Origin: Vibrio maritimus | GTDB lineage: Bacteria > Pseudomonadota > Gammaproteobacteria > Enterobacterales > Vibrionaceae | Reading direction: 5' to 3' | Length of the DNA: 64,000 bases | Assembly (NCBI RefSeq): GCF_021441885.1 | Contig: NZ_CP090438.1 | Location: forward strand, 1,798,001 to 1,862,000 | Shown: positions 36,300 through 46,725 of the stretch, piece after piece | Layout of the letters: every line of letters begins with the position of its first letter | Numbering within the stretch: position 1 is the first letter of the stretch | Position numbers and translations under genes: made by a program | Notes under the pieces: generated by a model | Told to the model about the DNA's origin: nothing | What the model saw: only the letters and a program-made list of their open reading frames with translations | The model's database searches: none

Positions 36300-36318
36300 A
36301 TACATGTATACACGTGTA
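36300..36318. promoter_or_regulatory. Paired palindromic operator (copy 3)
   Basis: Same palindromes as at 17598. Confidence 0.6.
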
Positions 36319-36370
36319 ACTGTGTTAGAAATCACATAAAATACAAAAAAATGTAAAGGTATGAAGAACC

Positions 36371-36556
36371 ATGACACAACGAACAACTATGCAAGTAACA
36401 GAGAAAAGAAAGCAGAAGCTAGAAAGAGCAGCTATAGAGATAAGCTACAGAACGGGAAAGCCGATAAAATGGACTGAACTAGCAAACAAACTTTTCGACG
36501 AAAAATTAGATGAACTGAAAAAAGACATGATAAATGAACGTGGCATAACAAAATGA
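36371..36556 (+). CDS. Probable ribbon-helix-helix repressor (copy 3)
   Basis: 61 residues, identical to the gene at 17669. Confidence 0.72.
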   Translation: MTQRTTMQVTEKRKQKLERAAIEISYRTGKPIKWTELANKLFDEKLDELKKDMINERGITK

Positions 36557-36609
36557 CACAAGAGCCCAGGAGATCAAATAGGAAGTGAAAGTGTAATATT
36601 TACACAAAA

Positions 36610-36632
36610 GTACACTATTAAAGATAGTGTAC
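36610..36632. other. Hairpin after the repressor gene (copy 3)
   Basis: 9-bp perfect stem as at 17908. Confidence 0.6.
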
Positions 36633-36649
36633 CCTCTCTTTGCATTAGC

Positions 36650-36724
36650 GAAAGCTAATCCACAAAATCAAGGCAACCACCCCGCAAGCGGGGCCCCCTC
36701 CTTTAATTTTGTGGATTAGCTTTC
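36650..36724. other. Nested hairpin, putative origin/packaging signal (copy 3)
   Basis: Same nested stems as at 17948; lies in the gene-free 36557-36939. Confidence 0.65.
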
Positions 36725-36939
36725 TTAACTGAAAAATCGACGGGTTGCAGTGGCAGAAATCGCCTCTTTCGTGGTGAGTCTCTGCAAGGCTGGCTTAACA
36801 GAAAGGAAGGGTATTTATTTTTTGTCTTTGAATGGAGATTGGCTTCGGGCGTTTGGAGGAGTCATACCCAAGAACTACAACAAGCGCCCTTTTATCGCTG
36901 CGCGATGAAGTTAGATTTAGGGTTCAACTGCTTTCTTAG

Positions 36940-37188
36940 TTAAATGATAGGCCTAAAACGAATTACATGATTATCTCGAATTGTAATCGTTTCACCTCTG
37001 CGATTCTCACTCAATTTTTCTTTTCTGGTTTTTGCCAAGAAATCACCAAGCTCTGAAATCTCGATAAATTCACGATCTAACAAAGCCCTGGCCATTTCAT
37101 CAAAAGTTACTTCAAAAAGAACAGAAATGCTCTTTTGGTCTAAGTCGTACTTAGTTGAAATTCTTGAGATTAATTCAGTTTTGTTCAT
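36940..37188 (-). CDS. Phage HU/IHF-like protein (copy 3)
   Basis: 82 residues, identical to the gene at 18238. Confidence 0.78.
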   Translation of the reverse strand: MNKTELISRISTKYDLDQKSISVLFEVTFDEMARALLDREFIEISELGDFLAKTRKEKLSENRRGETITIRDNHVIRFRPII

Positions 37189-37242
37189 TGTGGCTTACCT
37201 CATTCACATAAGAATAACTACAATACCACACCGTCATAACTT

Positions 37243-37270
37243 AATGCGCATTATCGAAATTATGTTACGG
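37243..37270 (+). other. attP2 dif-like element (copy 3)
   Basis: Same as at 18541-18568. Confidence 0.8.
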
Positions 37271-37374
37271 GCTAACCTTGTAAAACGATTCTCCCTCCTA
37301 GCATGCACGGCCTTGACAGACCGACATTGAGCAAGTCTATCGCCCACTTTTTACTGCTGTTAGGCAAAGCAAAC

Positions 37375-37407
37375 CCTCAACATAATTCCATGCAGATAAT
37401 ACGCACT
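37375..37407 (-). other. attP1-like junction between copies 3 and 4
   Basis: Same arms and spacer as at 18673. Confidence 0.82.
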
Positions 37408-37426
37408 AAATCTGTAAGCGCAAAGT

Positions 37427-38941
37427 TGTAATGTCACTATTTACCAAAGTTAAAATGTCTCTTTAGCTCGTGGTCACTAAGCTTTACTTACAACCAGCTA
37501 AGGATGCGTTTAAGATGCTAGTGACTATGAATGATTCTGATATCAATCGTTTTAAAGTAATCCAAGATGTTTGCGATCGTAGGATCCGACGAGTCGACGC
37601 GGCAGACATCCTTGATTTGAGTGTTCGCCAAGTTCAGAGGCTTATGAATCGCCTGAGGGAATTCGGTGCTGTAGGATTGACTCACCAAGCTCGAGGTAAG
37701 CCAAGTAATAACCGCTATCCTAGTGACTACCGAGACACAGTTTTAAAACTGATTCGTGATCACTATTCTGATTTTTCTCCAACGCTTGCTAGAGAAAAAC
37801 TATTGGAGTTACATAGCCTTCCAGTATCTAACGAGACCTTACGAAGTTGGATGATTGCAGATGGTTTATGGACGCCACATTCGCAACGCAAGCCTAAAGT
37901 TTACCAACCTCGCTACCGACGTGATTGTTTGGGCGAGCTCGTTCAAATTGATGGCTCTCACCATGATTGGTTTGAAGGACGCGCTGACAAATGTTGTTTA
38001 CTGGTCTTTATCGATGATGCGACTGGCCGCCTGATGAATTTAAGGTTCAGCGAAACCGAATCGGCCTTTGATTACATGCTAACAACGAGAGAATATCTTA
38101 ATGAACACGGCAAACCCGTAGCGTTCTACAGCGATAAGCATTCGATTTTTCGGGTGAATCAGGAAAAGCAAAAACAAGTCGGTCAAACTCAATATGCCCG
38201 TGTATTAAAAGAGTTAGGTATTGAACTGATATGTGCGAACAGCTCTCAAGCTAAAGGTCGTGTGGAGCGAGTAAACTTGACGCTACAAGACCGACTCGTC
38301 AAAGAGATGCGCTTACAAGGAATTAACACCATCGAAGAAGCGAATGCTTGGCTTCCCTACTTCATTGCCGATTTCAATCGACGCTTTGCTAAGCCGGCAA
38401 TGTATCCGAAAAACATGCATCGAAAAGTGCGTGAAACCACACAGGAACTCGACGATATTTTCAGTTGGCAAGAAATACGTAAACTCTCTAAATCGTTGAC
38501 ATTTCAATATGACAAAGTGGTTTATCTTATTGAGCCAAATGAAGAAAATACTCGCTTAGTTCACGAGCATGTCAAAGTCTTAGACTATCCCAACGGAGAC
38601 ATTGCGATTGTGTATGGCCACAGAAAGTTGGAATTCAAAATTTTCGATAAGCTTGAGCATGTTCAACAAACCCAAATTGTCGACAACAAGCGATTAGGTC
38701 AAGTACTAAAGTTTGCTCAACAGCAGCAAGAAGAATTCGAGCGACAACAGAAACGCACACGGAGCAAAAAAGCCCCTAAACGCAGAGCTCAACAAAGAGC
38801 GCTTCAGGAACAACTAAGGGCTATAAACCCAGTTCTCATCACACCAGAAACCTTCAAAGCATCTAAGAGTAAAACCTAACTCACCTACTCTATTTAGCTC
38901 ATAAAGAGACATTTCTACCTGGGAGAAAAGAGGACATTTTA
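37427..38941 (+). mobile_element. ISNCY/IS1202-like insertion sequence, prophage copy 4
   Basis: Same element and position as the IS at 9374. Its presence in the presumed oldest copy places IS acquisition before the first integration. Confidence 0.7.
37470..38879 (+). CDS. DDE transposase, ISNCY/IS1202-like (copy 4)
   Basis: 469 residues, identical to that at 9417. Confidence 0.88.
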   Translation: MVTKLYLQPAKDAFKMLVTMNDSDINRFKVIQDVCDRRIRRVDAADILDLSVRQVQRLMNRLREFGAVGLTHQARGKPSNNRYPSDYRDTVLKLIRDHYSDFSPTLAREKLLELHSLPVSNETLRSWMIADGLWTPHSQRKPKVYQPRYRRDCLGELVQIDGSHHDWFEGRADKCCLLVFIDDATGRLMNLRFSETESAFDYMLTTREYLNEHGKPVAFYSDKHSIFRVNQEKQKQVGQTQYARVLKELGIELICANSSQAKGRVERVNLTLQDRLVKEMRLQGINTIEEANAWLPYFIADFNRRFAKPAMYPKNMHRKVRETTQELDDIFSWQEIRKLSKSLTFQYDKVVYLIEPNEENTRLVHEHVKVLDYPNGDIAIVYGHRKLEFKIFDKLEHVQQTQIVDNKRLGQVLKFAQQQQEEFERQQKRTRSKKAPKRRAQQRALQEQLRAINPVLITPETFKASKSKT

Positions 38942-39093
38942 AAATGGGATTGACAAAATCGAATTTATCCAAAACAGCATTTTATCCTGTGGTTATCCCG
39001 TCAAACTTCACAAAATCCACTATCGAGACCCAAACCGGTCATGACTTTATACTGCCACCTCCGCTCTCAATGCGAAAAACTTAGCACAAAATA

Positions 39094-39126
39094 AAATGAC
39101 ATACCAATCGACTCAGTATGTCATTT
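39094..39126 (-). terminator. Phage operon terminator (copy 4)
   Basis: Same 11-bp stem as at 11041. Confidence 0.8.
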
Positions 39127-39153
39127 TTTTACTCTGTCCATTCTTTACAACGG

Positions 39154-39663
39154 TTACGGCTCGTCCAGTAACCCAAGCTTTTTAGCCACCTTTATTAGGT
39201 CGAATGGCTGTTGAAATTGAGCTTGTATCTTTTGCACTTCCAAAATGTCGAGTCCTGAAATTTCCGAACTATAATCCACGTTTTCAACAAGATTGAGACT
39301 ACTTCGAATTTCATCCAAAGTCATACCATTAGGGTATTCTTCAGATCGAATGGTTATCTGTGGGTATTGGTCTAAAATCTCAACCACTTTCAAACGTTCT
39401 TGTTCCGAGCACTTTTCTCTATTGTCCAAAGAAAGATATAGAAGCACCTTTTTTTTATCGTCATTTCCTAATGATGAAAACCAGCTTGTAGTTGGAAATC
39501 TTTTTGAAGCCGCTCTTGATTGAAGTAAACAATACTCAACTCGATTACCATAAGCTTGCATAGCATCAGACAAAGCTAAAGAACGTAACTCATTAGAGCC
39601 AGCATAAGAAAAAGGTAAGAAACACATTAAAAATAAGCAGGTTAAACCTTTACAAAGCCGCAT
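39154..39663 (-). CDS. Secreted cargo protein, 169 aa (copy 4)
   Basis: Identical translation to the gene at 11101. Confidence 0.75.
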   Translation of the reverse strand: MRLCKGLTCLFLMCFLPFSYAGSNELRSLALSDAMQAYGNRVEYCLLQSRAASKRFPTTSWFSSLGNDDKKKVLLYLSLDNREKCSEQERLKVVEILDQYPQITIRSEEYPNGMTLDEIRSSLNLVENVDYSSEISGLDILEVQKIQAQFQQPFDLIKVAKKLGLLDEP

Positions 39664-39991
39664 TTGATACGCACCTCCAAAATTCGCCCTCAGCAGTATA
39701 ACTACCAGTTCTTAAGCTCATGGTTTCCGCAATAGAAAATACACGCCCTTTTGCAGTTTTATTAATAGCGTTCAGAGTTTTACTAAACTCAACCCAATCA
39801 TAGCCAGCTATACTCAGCATGGTTTGACTCGTATTTGCTTTACCAAGAAACAAATCAAACAATGGAACGGTGCTCGTTGCAACTGCTAGCATGTTCGCCC
39901 TATCTACGATATCTCTAATCTCATCAACTGCCTCTATACTTTCACGAGACAATTTTAAATTATCAATCCGACAATACCCTACATTTGCCAT
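39650..39991 (-). CDS. Hypothetical cargo protein, 113 aa (copy 4)
   Basis: Identical translation to the gene at 11597. Confidence 0.65.
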   Translation of the reverse strand: MANVGYCRIDNLKLSRESIEAVDEIRDIVDRANMLAVATSTVPLFDLFLGKANTSQTMLSIAGYDWVEFSKTLNAINKTAKGRVFSIAETMSLRTGSYTAEGEFWRCVSNAAL

Positions 39992-40040
39992 TTATTAAGC
40001 CCTTATGAAACCAATATAGTATCGTAAATCTTACTATACA

Positions 40041-40196
40041 CTAAGAAGCCTTTTCTAATCTCCTCTCAAGCTCTCGAATAACACGGCAAAGCTCAACAAT
40101 TCGCTCAAACATTAAAGACGAAGGCTCACGTTCGTAAGCCTCCATAGCTAAAGCTAATTCATCACGCAAACGAGATAAAGAAAAATCCAAAACCAT
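40041..40196 (-). CDS. Small helical protein, 51 aa (copy 4)
   Basis: TAG-ATG junction with zot, as at 11988. Confidence 0.6.
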   Translation of the reverse strand: MVLDFSLSRLRDELALAMEAYEREPSSLMFERIVELCRVIRELERRLEKAS

Positions 40197-41372
40197 CTAG
40201 TCACCACCAAACGCCGATGAAAAAGACGAAGCTAAATCAATATTAGGATGTTGGCCTGTAGGCCGTTCACCCTCGCAGTAAACGAAATCTGAATAGCCCT
40301 CAAACTTCAATTCAACCAAACAAGGACCCATTACCGCCACATCATAGCCTGCCATATATAAGTCCTGAAGCTTCAAGGGGAATTCATAACGAGATTTATT
40401 CACTGCCTTAAAATAAACCTCTGTTTGTCGATGCAAACGCCCTCTATCGTCTTTGTAGAACGAATCAGACGACCCTGTGATAGCCAGTTGAAGTTTACCA
40501 AATGGATGCACTGTATCAGCCTTACGCTGCCTAGAAGACGGTCTTTTCTTCTCTGGCTCTGAATTTTGCTTATCTTCCACTACGACACGCTTAGATTCTA
40601 CTACGGGCTCAGGCTCTGATTTGTTGCCAAACAACGCTAAACCACTCGTTATAGACATAGGCAACGCAATGATAATTGCAGGGATACCTACCCAGAAATA
40701 CCAACGCTTCCAGATAGGCTTAATGTCACTAGCGTGAGCTTCATTCACCGATTGGTCAGATTGAGTATGCGAAGTATAGAACGGGAAAAATCGAGGCTTA
40801 TATGTTCGAACGTTGGTGTTCAACTCAGCAGGCCGACCCTCAGCACCGTCTAATACTTTTTGCGTATAAGTTTTATCAGACCCAGCTGCGGAATGCTTCG
40901 ACACTCGATACTGAATTTGTATCATTGCTCGAACATCTTTGTGAAGTTTTCCAAGGCTTTGAGTCATTAACAAAATATCATGGCCATAATGACGGTGCAT
41001 CGACATATATTCCAATACATCCGCCAAATTCTCAGATGCTTTCTTGCCTCTGCCTTGACTAGGTAAAACAAAGTGACATTCATCAATGACGAACAATGCA
41101 CCAACGCCCTCGTCATTCTTCCACTCGTCAGACGTAAAACAATCCTTTGTAGAGAAAGCTTTGACCGCCCCAACCTCACGGGAATAGCTATCTTCTCGAA
41201 CCTCGATAAGATCTAATATTTCCTTGCCAAAAACCGATTCGAAATGATCTAAATTTAAAGGCACATTAGTGATAACTTTGCGCCCTTCCTTAAGCGCAGG
41301 AATGATGTGATACACCACAGATTCGTAAGATTTACCCGAACCTGGTCTACCCACGATAATGTTAATTGGCAT
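40197..41372 (-). CDS. zot: Zot/pI-family assembly ATPase (copy 4)
   Basis: 391 residues, identical to the protein at 12144. Confidence 0.92.
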   Translation of the reverse strand: MPINIIVGRPGSGKSYESVVYHIIPALKEGRKVITNVPLNLDHFESVFGKEILDLIEVREDSYSREVGAVKAFSTKDCFTSDEWKNDEGVGALFVIDECHFVLPSQGRGKKASENLADVLEYMSMHRHYGHDILLMTQSLGKLHKDVRAMIQIQYRVSKHSAAGSDKTYTQKVLDGAEGRPAELNTNVRTYKPRFFPFYTSHTQSDQSVNEAHASDIKPIWKRWYFWVGIPAIIIALPMSITSGLALFGNKSEPEPVVESKRVVVEDKQNSEPEKKRPSSRQRKADTVHPFGKLQLAITGSSDSFYKDDRGRLHRQTEVYFKAVNKSRYEFPLKLQDLYMAGYDVAVMGPCLVELKFEGYSDFVYCEGERPTGQHPNIDLASSFSSAFGGD

Positions 41373-41382
41373 CAGTCACCCC

Positions 41383-41700
41383 CTAAGAACCTAAACGTGT
41401 AAACGGAATAATCTGCAAACCTAGACGAATCAAGATTGCAGACACGATAATTACACTTGCTTCATTCACGCCCACTAAAGCCATGATAGATTTTGCTTCG
41501 TCAGGAATCAGGTCGATATATTGAATCACGTTCAAGGCCGAAAACGCCGAACCAAAACCATTGATAGCAACTAAAGCTATCGATAACACGCTATCAAAAA
41601 AGAATATGCCAATATCTTTCAACAAATCGTAGAGCGACAATAAAATAGACAAGCAAAAGTTAACAAAGTCATTCCAACGCTCAGCAAACCAATCCAACAT
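41383..41700 (-). CDS. DUF2523/pVI-like minor coat protein (copy 4)
   Basis: 105 residues from the GGAGG-preceded ATG, as at 13330. Confidence 0.85.
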   Translation of the reverse strand: MLDWFAERWNDFVNFCLSILLSLYDLLKDIGIFFFDSVLSIALVAINGFGSAFSALNVIQYIDLIPDEAKSIMALVGVNEASVIIVSAILIRLGLQIIPFTRLGS

Positions 41701-41701
41701 A

Positions 41702-43396
41702 CTAACCTCCAAATACTAAGCGACGTGCTAAAAGTGCAGCCGTAAATAAAATGAACGCTCTAATCGCCAACCATACACGGCTATCAATTTCGATAGGCTG
41801 ACAACCAAAATCAACAAAACCCAAATCAAAACACATCGTCCAAGTAGGAATCCCTTCTGACACATAACTTAATTTAAAGGAATTGACCCAGCCAGATAAG
41901 GCTGTATTTTGAAAGTCATTATTAAAATTATTCCAAACACCTTGAAAGCCATTTGGATAATTGGAAGTCCAAAAGCTTGAAGCTCTGCTACTATCAGGAG
42001 TCGTACTTATAGGAACGGTAGTTGTAGATAAACCCCCTATTAATTCATTTGTTCTATCAATCCTCTCTTCAACCCCAGTCATATCAACATCAACGTTAAT
42101 ATTCATATTTTCTAGAAGTTGATTTGTCATATCTAAACGTGATTCGATACCTGTTAAGTTTGAAACAGCAACGACACTACCGCCCTCAATAGGCGGGTCA
42201 ATTGGAGGGTATATCGGTGGGTCAACTGGAACATCAATATCAACTATTGGTTTAACACCATCGACAATAGGCTTAATAATATCTTCTGCAATAGTATCGG
42301 TATCAGGGTCACCCGTTAATATTCCAGAAATAACAGAATTAATAGCATCACCATAAATAGGGTCGAAAATTGGCGGAAGCGGTCTATCAGAAGGCAATGA
42401 CACAGGAGGGAGTCCAATAGCAGGAGGAATAGGAATGTTGTTATCATCAACAGGGATAACCACCGTATTATCGACAAAATATTGAGGAGGAACATCGACA
42501 CAACCATCATTACCGCAATAACTTACGTCAGGGTCACTAAAATACCAAACAGGAATTTCATCATTGACTGCTTCATTATCTAAAACATCCTCAATTGCAC
42601 CTTCCATTACAGAATCTTGTGTGGAAGCTACAGGAAATAATACTTCAATTTCATTAATGCTTACACGATTTTTAATTGTTAACTCGCCATTAAAATGAAC
42701 CTCATGGAAAAACTCACCCTTTAAGATAAAGGAATTACCTGACATCCCCCAGTGAATAATAGAGTGACTATCGAAACAACTTTTACGTCCTTGCTCTTCA
42801 CCAACAGTCACCCATTGACCACAATCTGGCTCAAGATTATTATTTTCCCATGAGCGATATTTTAACCACCAATTATCAGATAACGCCTGTCCACAATCAA
42901 ATAAAGTGTTTTTCCCGTTTTCATCAGCAAAACCAACGTTAATAGGACAAACTAATTTAGTTCCTGTTTTATACAAACCTTTATCCCACGTAGAAGACCA
43001 ACTACCATCTGCCATTTTAAAAGAAACACTCTTACCGCAATAATCCGATAAGAAACATTCGTCATCCTTGATTACCATCTCTCCGCCATCAAGATGAAAA
43101 CCAACTTTTTCTAATGCATACGCCCAAGTTCCCCAAGGTCTAAGCGCATATTCAGAAGTCATATAATCTTTTATCATTGGAGTGGTAGCAACGGCGGCTG
43201 TAGCTAAAACACCTAAATCAGCACCATAATTAACCGCCATGCGAGCAACCAATGTTCTACCTGTCCACATCGCTGCTTGACCAGTCAGACCAACAACGAC
43301 AGGAAAAAAAGCACGAGCTGGACGAACGGGAATATAAACAATGAAAAAACAAAGAAAATATATCGATAGCCGCTTAATAATCATTTTGCCCACCAT
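41702..43396 (-). CDS. pIII-like adsorption protein (copy 4)
   Basis: 564 residues, identical to the protein at 13649. Confidence 0.85.
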   Translation of the reverse strand: MVGKMIIKRLSIYFLCFFIVYIPVRPARAFFPVVVGLTGQAAMWTGRTLVARMAVNYGADLGVLATAAVATTPMIKDYMTSEYALRPWGTWAYALEKVGFHLDGGEMVIKDDECFLSDYCGKSVSFKMADGSWSSTWDKGLYKTGTKLVCPINVGFADENGKNTLFDCGQALSDNWWLKYRSWENNNLEPDCGQWVTVGEEQGRKSCFDSHSIIHWGMSGNSFILKGEFFHEVHFNGELTIKNRVSINEIEVLFPVASTQDSVMEGAIEDVLDNEAVNDEIPVWYFSDPDVSYCGNDGCVDVPPQYFVDNTVVIPVDDNNIPIPPAIGLPPVSLPSDRPLPPIFDPIYGDAINSVISGILTGDPDTDTIAEDIIKPIVDGVKPIVDIDVPVDPPIYPPIDPPIEGGSVVAVSNLTGIESRLDMTNQLLENMNINVDVDMTGVEERIDRTNELIGGLSTTTVPISTTPDSSRASSFWTSNYPNGFQGVWNNFNNDFQNTALSGWVNSFKLSYVSEGIPTWTMCFDLGFVDFGCQPIEIDSRVWLAIRAFILFTAALLARRLVFGG

Positions 43397-43420
43397 AAAA
43401 AAAGGGGCTTAAACGCCCCT
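43397..43420 (-). terminator. Attenuating terminator before pIII (copy 4)
   Basis: Same hairpin and T-run as at 15344. Confidence 0.85.
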
Positions 43421-43507
43421 CATACCTAACACAAATGCTATTCCAGCTAGACCGCCGATAACCATAACAGCGGAATAGAACTGGAGGGTAGATACCGCAA
43501 CAATCAT
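43409..43507 (-). CDS. 32-aa membrane protein (copy 4)
   Basis: Same ATGA-coupled ORF as at 15356. Confidence 0.7.
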   Translation of the reverse strand: MIVAVSTLQFYSAVMVIGGLAGIAFVLGMRGV

Positions 43508-43716
43508 GCTCGACTAACGAGACGTTTAGCTAGGCTAATACCCTTAACAGCTAGCGCAATACCAACAATGACCACACCGGTAGTACCAATAAACGCTGTT
43601 ACAGTAGAAAGGTCTACTGCTGCAAAAATTGAATCGATAGTTGTAGTGTCAGCCATTGCTTGAGGTGCAAGAGAAGCAAGAGTTAACGCTGCTATAGTTG
43701 AAGCTGCTTTTTTCAT
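43504..43716 (-). CDS. Major coat protein pVIII-like (copy 4)
   Basis: 70-residue precursor, identical to that at 15451. Confidence 0.92.
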   Translation of the reverse strand: MKKAASTIAALTLASLAPQAMADTTTIDSIFAAVDLSTVTAFIGTTGVVIVGIALAVKGISLAKRLVSRA

Positions 43717-43728
43717 AATAAAATCCCT

Positions 43729-43965
43729 CTATACGAGTTGTATCATTTTTTTAGCTATGCCAATGACAAAGCCACCAAAATAACCTACCACTACAACCGC
43801 ACCAAAAGCCCAAGCGAAAACTAATCCAATATCGGACGATGATACAAAAACGTGTGATAAATTATATTCATCGGCAGTCTGTAGAACATACGTAGAGCAA
43901 TTTTCGATAGGTGTTTCACTAACATATAAAAAATCATCTACAGTTTTTTCAATACAAATTGCCAT
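43729..43965 (-). CDS. Small phage membrane protein, 78 aa (copy 4)
   Basis: Identical to the gene at 15676. Confidence 0.75.
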   Translation of the reverse strand: MAICIEKTVDDFLYVSETPIENCSTYVLQTADEYNLSHVFVSSSDIGLVFAWAFGAVVVVGYFGGFVIGIAKKMIQLV

Positions 43966-43974
43966 AATTAGAAC

Positions 43975-44262
43975 CTAAGTATTAGAAGCTACAGGAATTA
44001 GAGTAATATTACGCTCAAACTCTAAACGACCAAATTGACCTACTTTAAAAGACGTTTGGTCTAGGTAATATTTACCCGATGCATAATGTGTTTCATCTTC
44101 TTGAAGTGGTAAAGAAAATTCAACAGGGAAACGACCGCCAAGATGAACAAAGGCAACTTGACTATATAGTTTCATTTCTGCCCTATCGCCTTTAGGTGGA
44201 ATGGTGCGAATGTCTTTTGTTTCATTATCTTTAAATATTTCTACTATTAATGCGTTTTTCAT
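43975..44262 (-). CDS. ssDNA-binding protein, gene V-like (copy 4)
   Basis: Identical to the protein at 15922. Confidence 0.72.
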   Translation of the reverse strand: MKNALIVEIFKDNETKDIRTIPPKGDRAEMKLYSQVAFVHLGGRFPVEFSLPLQEDETHYASGKYYLDQTSFKVGQFGRLEFERNITLIPVASNT

Positions 44263-44271
44263 AATAATTAC

Positions 44272-45576
44272 CTATGCTACTAAACTAATTACGCTATCTT
44301 CTTGACCGTATAATTTGGTGATATCCCCTGCTTGAGGCTCTATCCAGTCAGACGGTCTTTGCTGACTAAAATCAATTTCTATAACTTGTAATAAAGGAAC
44401 TACGTTATCCTTACCGTGCCCTTTGAGGTTTTGAAGTTGAGCTTTAGAAAATCCAACTTCCAATAATGGATTTAATTGGTTATAAAATGACTTTTTATTT
44501 GATTTACTAAAAGAATCAAAAACTGCGTGATAACCATCGCTAACAAGAGAACGATAGAATCTAAATATTCTATCTGCCTTAGAATAAGTAATATTGCCTT
44601 TCTTAGTGACAGTAAAAAATTCTTTCTTTAGTGTGTTATGTACTTGTTCATCATTAAATATGTTCATTTTTTGACCCTCCAATGCCTCCATTAATGGCGA
44701 AAATGCTTTAATCCAAATATCTTTAATTAAACAACGTCCGTCTTTTTCATACTCTAATTGAAACCGACAAGCTTCAAATAGGTTTTTGGGTATATTAAAC
44801 TCATCTAAATATCTACGCTTAGCACTTGCTTCAAAGCGGATTAAATTTCTAGCAAAGTTAATTAATTCAGGGTTAGACATAACATCAATAACTCTATCAT
44901 GCGTACGGTCTCCCTTTTCCTGTAAAGAACGCAAGCTATTAAGCTGTCTATTAAATTCACAACCCTTTAAATATGCCTTTCTATCTACATGACGTGAGCC
45001 ACGACTAAAGTAACAAGTAGTTTCATGTTCATTTCTAACACTAGCTCTCATATGCTTATTGGAGACTGATTTTAACTGACCAATAACTTGCTTAGCTTGT
45101 AAATCTGTTTTTGCTCTAGCTGAAAATGTGCAATCTATAGCATCTAGTGTAGTTCTATAGATGTCTAACATTTCGTAAAAATCTGGATAAGCATGATAAA
45201 GAGCCATGAGCATTTCATAAGAACCGACCACCATCTGAGTAGAGCCGTAAACGTTATGACCTTGAAGAATTTTAGCTGGAGAGGCTTTTAGCTCGACACA
45301 GGCATCTCGTAACTTTGTACCTTGAAAAATTTTGAACGCAATACCAGTAAAAGAAGTCGGAAGCGTTTGATATGGGTGACGCAAATCTGCAACTTCAAGC
45401 TCATCCTGAGAGCCTGAGCCAGTAAAAAAAATAGACTTAGCTTCAAGACCAACACCCCCAATCAAAGAGCAAGCACGTATATCAACATAAGATACAAACT
45501 CACCCTTAGAACTTTGTTGAGTTTCCAAAAGATAGTCTTGCTTGAATGGTATTGAAATTTTAAGCATGTCTATCAT
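44272..45576 (-). CDS. Replication initiator, RstA/gene II-like (copy 4)
   Basis: Start rule as for 16219-17523; a longer form would reach 45594. Confidence 0.87.
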   Translation of the reverse strand: MIDMLKISIPFKQDYLLETQQSSKGEFVSYVDIRACSLIGGVGLEAKSIFFTGSGSQDELEVADLRHPYQTLPTSFTGIAFKIFQGTKLRDACVELKASPAKILQGHNVYGSTQMVVGSYEMLMALYHAYPDFYEMLDIYRTTLDAIDCTFSARAKTDLQAKQVIGQLKSVSNKHMRASVRNEHETTCYFSRGSRHVDRKAYLKGCEFNRQLNSLRSLQEKGDRTHDRVIDVMSNPELINFARNLIRFEASAKRRYLDEFNIPKNLFEACRFQLEYEKDGRCLIKDIWIKAFSPLMEALEGQKMNIFNDEQVHNTLKKEFFTVTKKGNITYSKADRIFRFYRSLVSDGYHAVFDSFSKSNKKSFYNQLNPLLEVGFSKAQLQNLKGHGKDNVVPLLQVIEIDFSQQRPSDWIEPQAGDITKLYGQEDSVISLVA

Positions 45577-45650
45577 GAGACCCCTTCTATACATCCATAC
45601 CTACATTTATCTATAGAATCGACCATGAAAATCAATCTGTCCATACAAAA

Positions 45651-45669
45651 ATACATGTATACACGTGTA
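45651..45669. promoter_or_regulatory. Paired palindromic operator (copy 4)
   Basis: Same palindromes as at 17598. Confidence 0.6.
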
Positions 45670-45721
45670 ACTGTGTTAGAAATCACATAAAATACAAAAA
45701 AATGTAAAGGTATGAAGAACC

Positions 45722-45907
45722 ATGACACAACGAACAACTATGCAAGTAACAGAGAAAAGAAAGCAGAAGCTAGAAAGAGCAGCTATAGAGATAAGCTACA
45801 GAACGGGAAAGCCGATAAAATGGACTGAACTAGCAAACAAACTTTTCGACGAAAAATTAGATGAACTGAAAAAAGACATGATAAATGAACGTGGCATAAC
45901 AAAATGA
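45722..45907 (+). CDS. Probable ribbon-helix-helix repressor (copy 4)
   Basis: 61 residues, identical to the gene at 17669. Confidence 0.72.
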   Translation: MTQRTTMQVTEKRKQKLERAAIEISYRTGKPIKWTELANKLFDEKLDELKKDMINERGITK

Positions 45908-45960
45908 CACAAGAGCCCAGGAGATCAAATAGGAAGTGAAAGTGTAATATTTACACAAAA

Positions 45961-45983
45961 GTACACTATTAAAGATAGTGTAC
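45961..45983. other. Hairpin after the repressor gene (copy 4)
   Basis: 9-bp perfect stem as at 17908. Confidence 0.6.
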
Positions 45984-46000
45984 CCTCTCTTTGCATTAGC

Positions 46001-46075
46001 GAAAGCTAATCCACAAAATCAAGGCAACCACCCCGCAAGCGGGGCCCCCTCCTTTAATTTTGTGGATTAGCTTTC
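46001..46075. other. Nested hairpin, putative origin/packaging signal (copy 4)
   Basis: Same nested stems as at 17948; lies in the gene-free 45908-46290. Confidence 0.65.
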
Positions 46076-46290
46076 TTAACTGAAAAATCGACGGGTTGCA
46101 GTGGCAGAAATCGCCTCTTTCGTGGTGAGTCTCTGCAAGGCTGGCTTAACAGAAAGGAAGGGTATTTATTTTTTGTCTTTGAATGGAGATTGGCTTCGGG
46201 CGTTTGGAGGAGTCATACCCAAGAACTACAACAAGCGCCCTTTTATCGCTGCGCGATGAAGTTAGATTTAGGGTTCAACTGCTTTCTTAG

Positions 46291-46539
46291 TTAAATGATA
46301 GGCCTAAAACGAATTACATGATTATCTCGAATTGTAATCGTTTCACCTCTGCGATTCTCACTCAATTTTTCTTTTCTGGTTTTTGCCAAGAAATCACCAA
46401 GCTCTGAAATCTCGATAAATTCACGATCTAACAAAGCCCTGGCCATTTCATCAAAAGTTACTTCAAAAAGAACAGAAATGCTCTTTTGGTCTAAGTCGTA
46501 CTTAGTTGAAATTCTTGAGATTAATTCAGTTTTGTTCAT
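46291..46539 (-). CDS. Phage HU/IHF-like protein (copy 4)
   Basis: 82 residues, identical to the gene at 18238. Confidence 0.78.
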   Translation of the reverse strand: MNKTELISRISTKYDLDQKSISVLFEVTFDEMARALLDREFIEISELGDFLAKTRKEKLSENRRGETITIRDNHVIRFRPII

Positions 46540-46593
46540 TGTGGCTTACCTCATTCACATAAGAATAACTACAATACCACACCGTCATAACTT

Positions 46594-46621
46594 AATGCGC
46601 ATTATCGAAATTATGTTACGG
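46594..46621 (+). other. attP2 dif-like element (copy 4)
   Basis: Same as at 18541-18568. Confidence 0.8.
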
Positions 46622-46725
46622 GCTAACCTTGTAAAACGATTCTCCCTCCTAGCATGCACGGCCTTGACAGACCGACATTGAGCAAGTCTATCGCCCACTT
46701 TTTACTGCTGTTAGGCAAAGCAAAC

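Larger units (their letters stand above)
28043..37393 (-). mobile_element. Inovirus prophage copy 3
   Basis: Third 9,351-bp unit, same order and translations; attP1-like junctions on both sides. Confidence 0.93.
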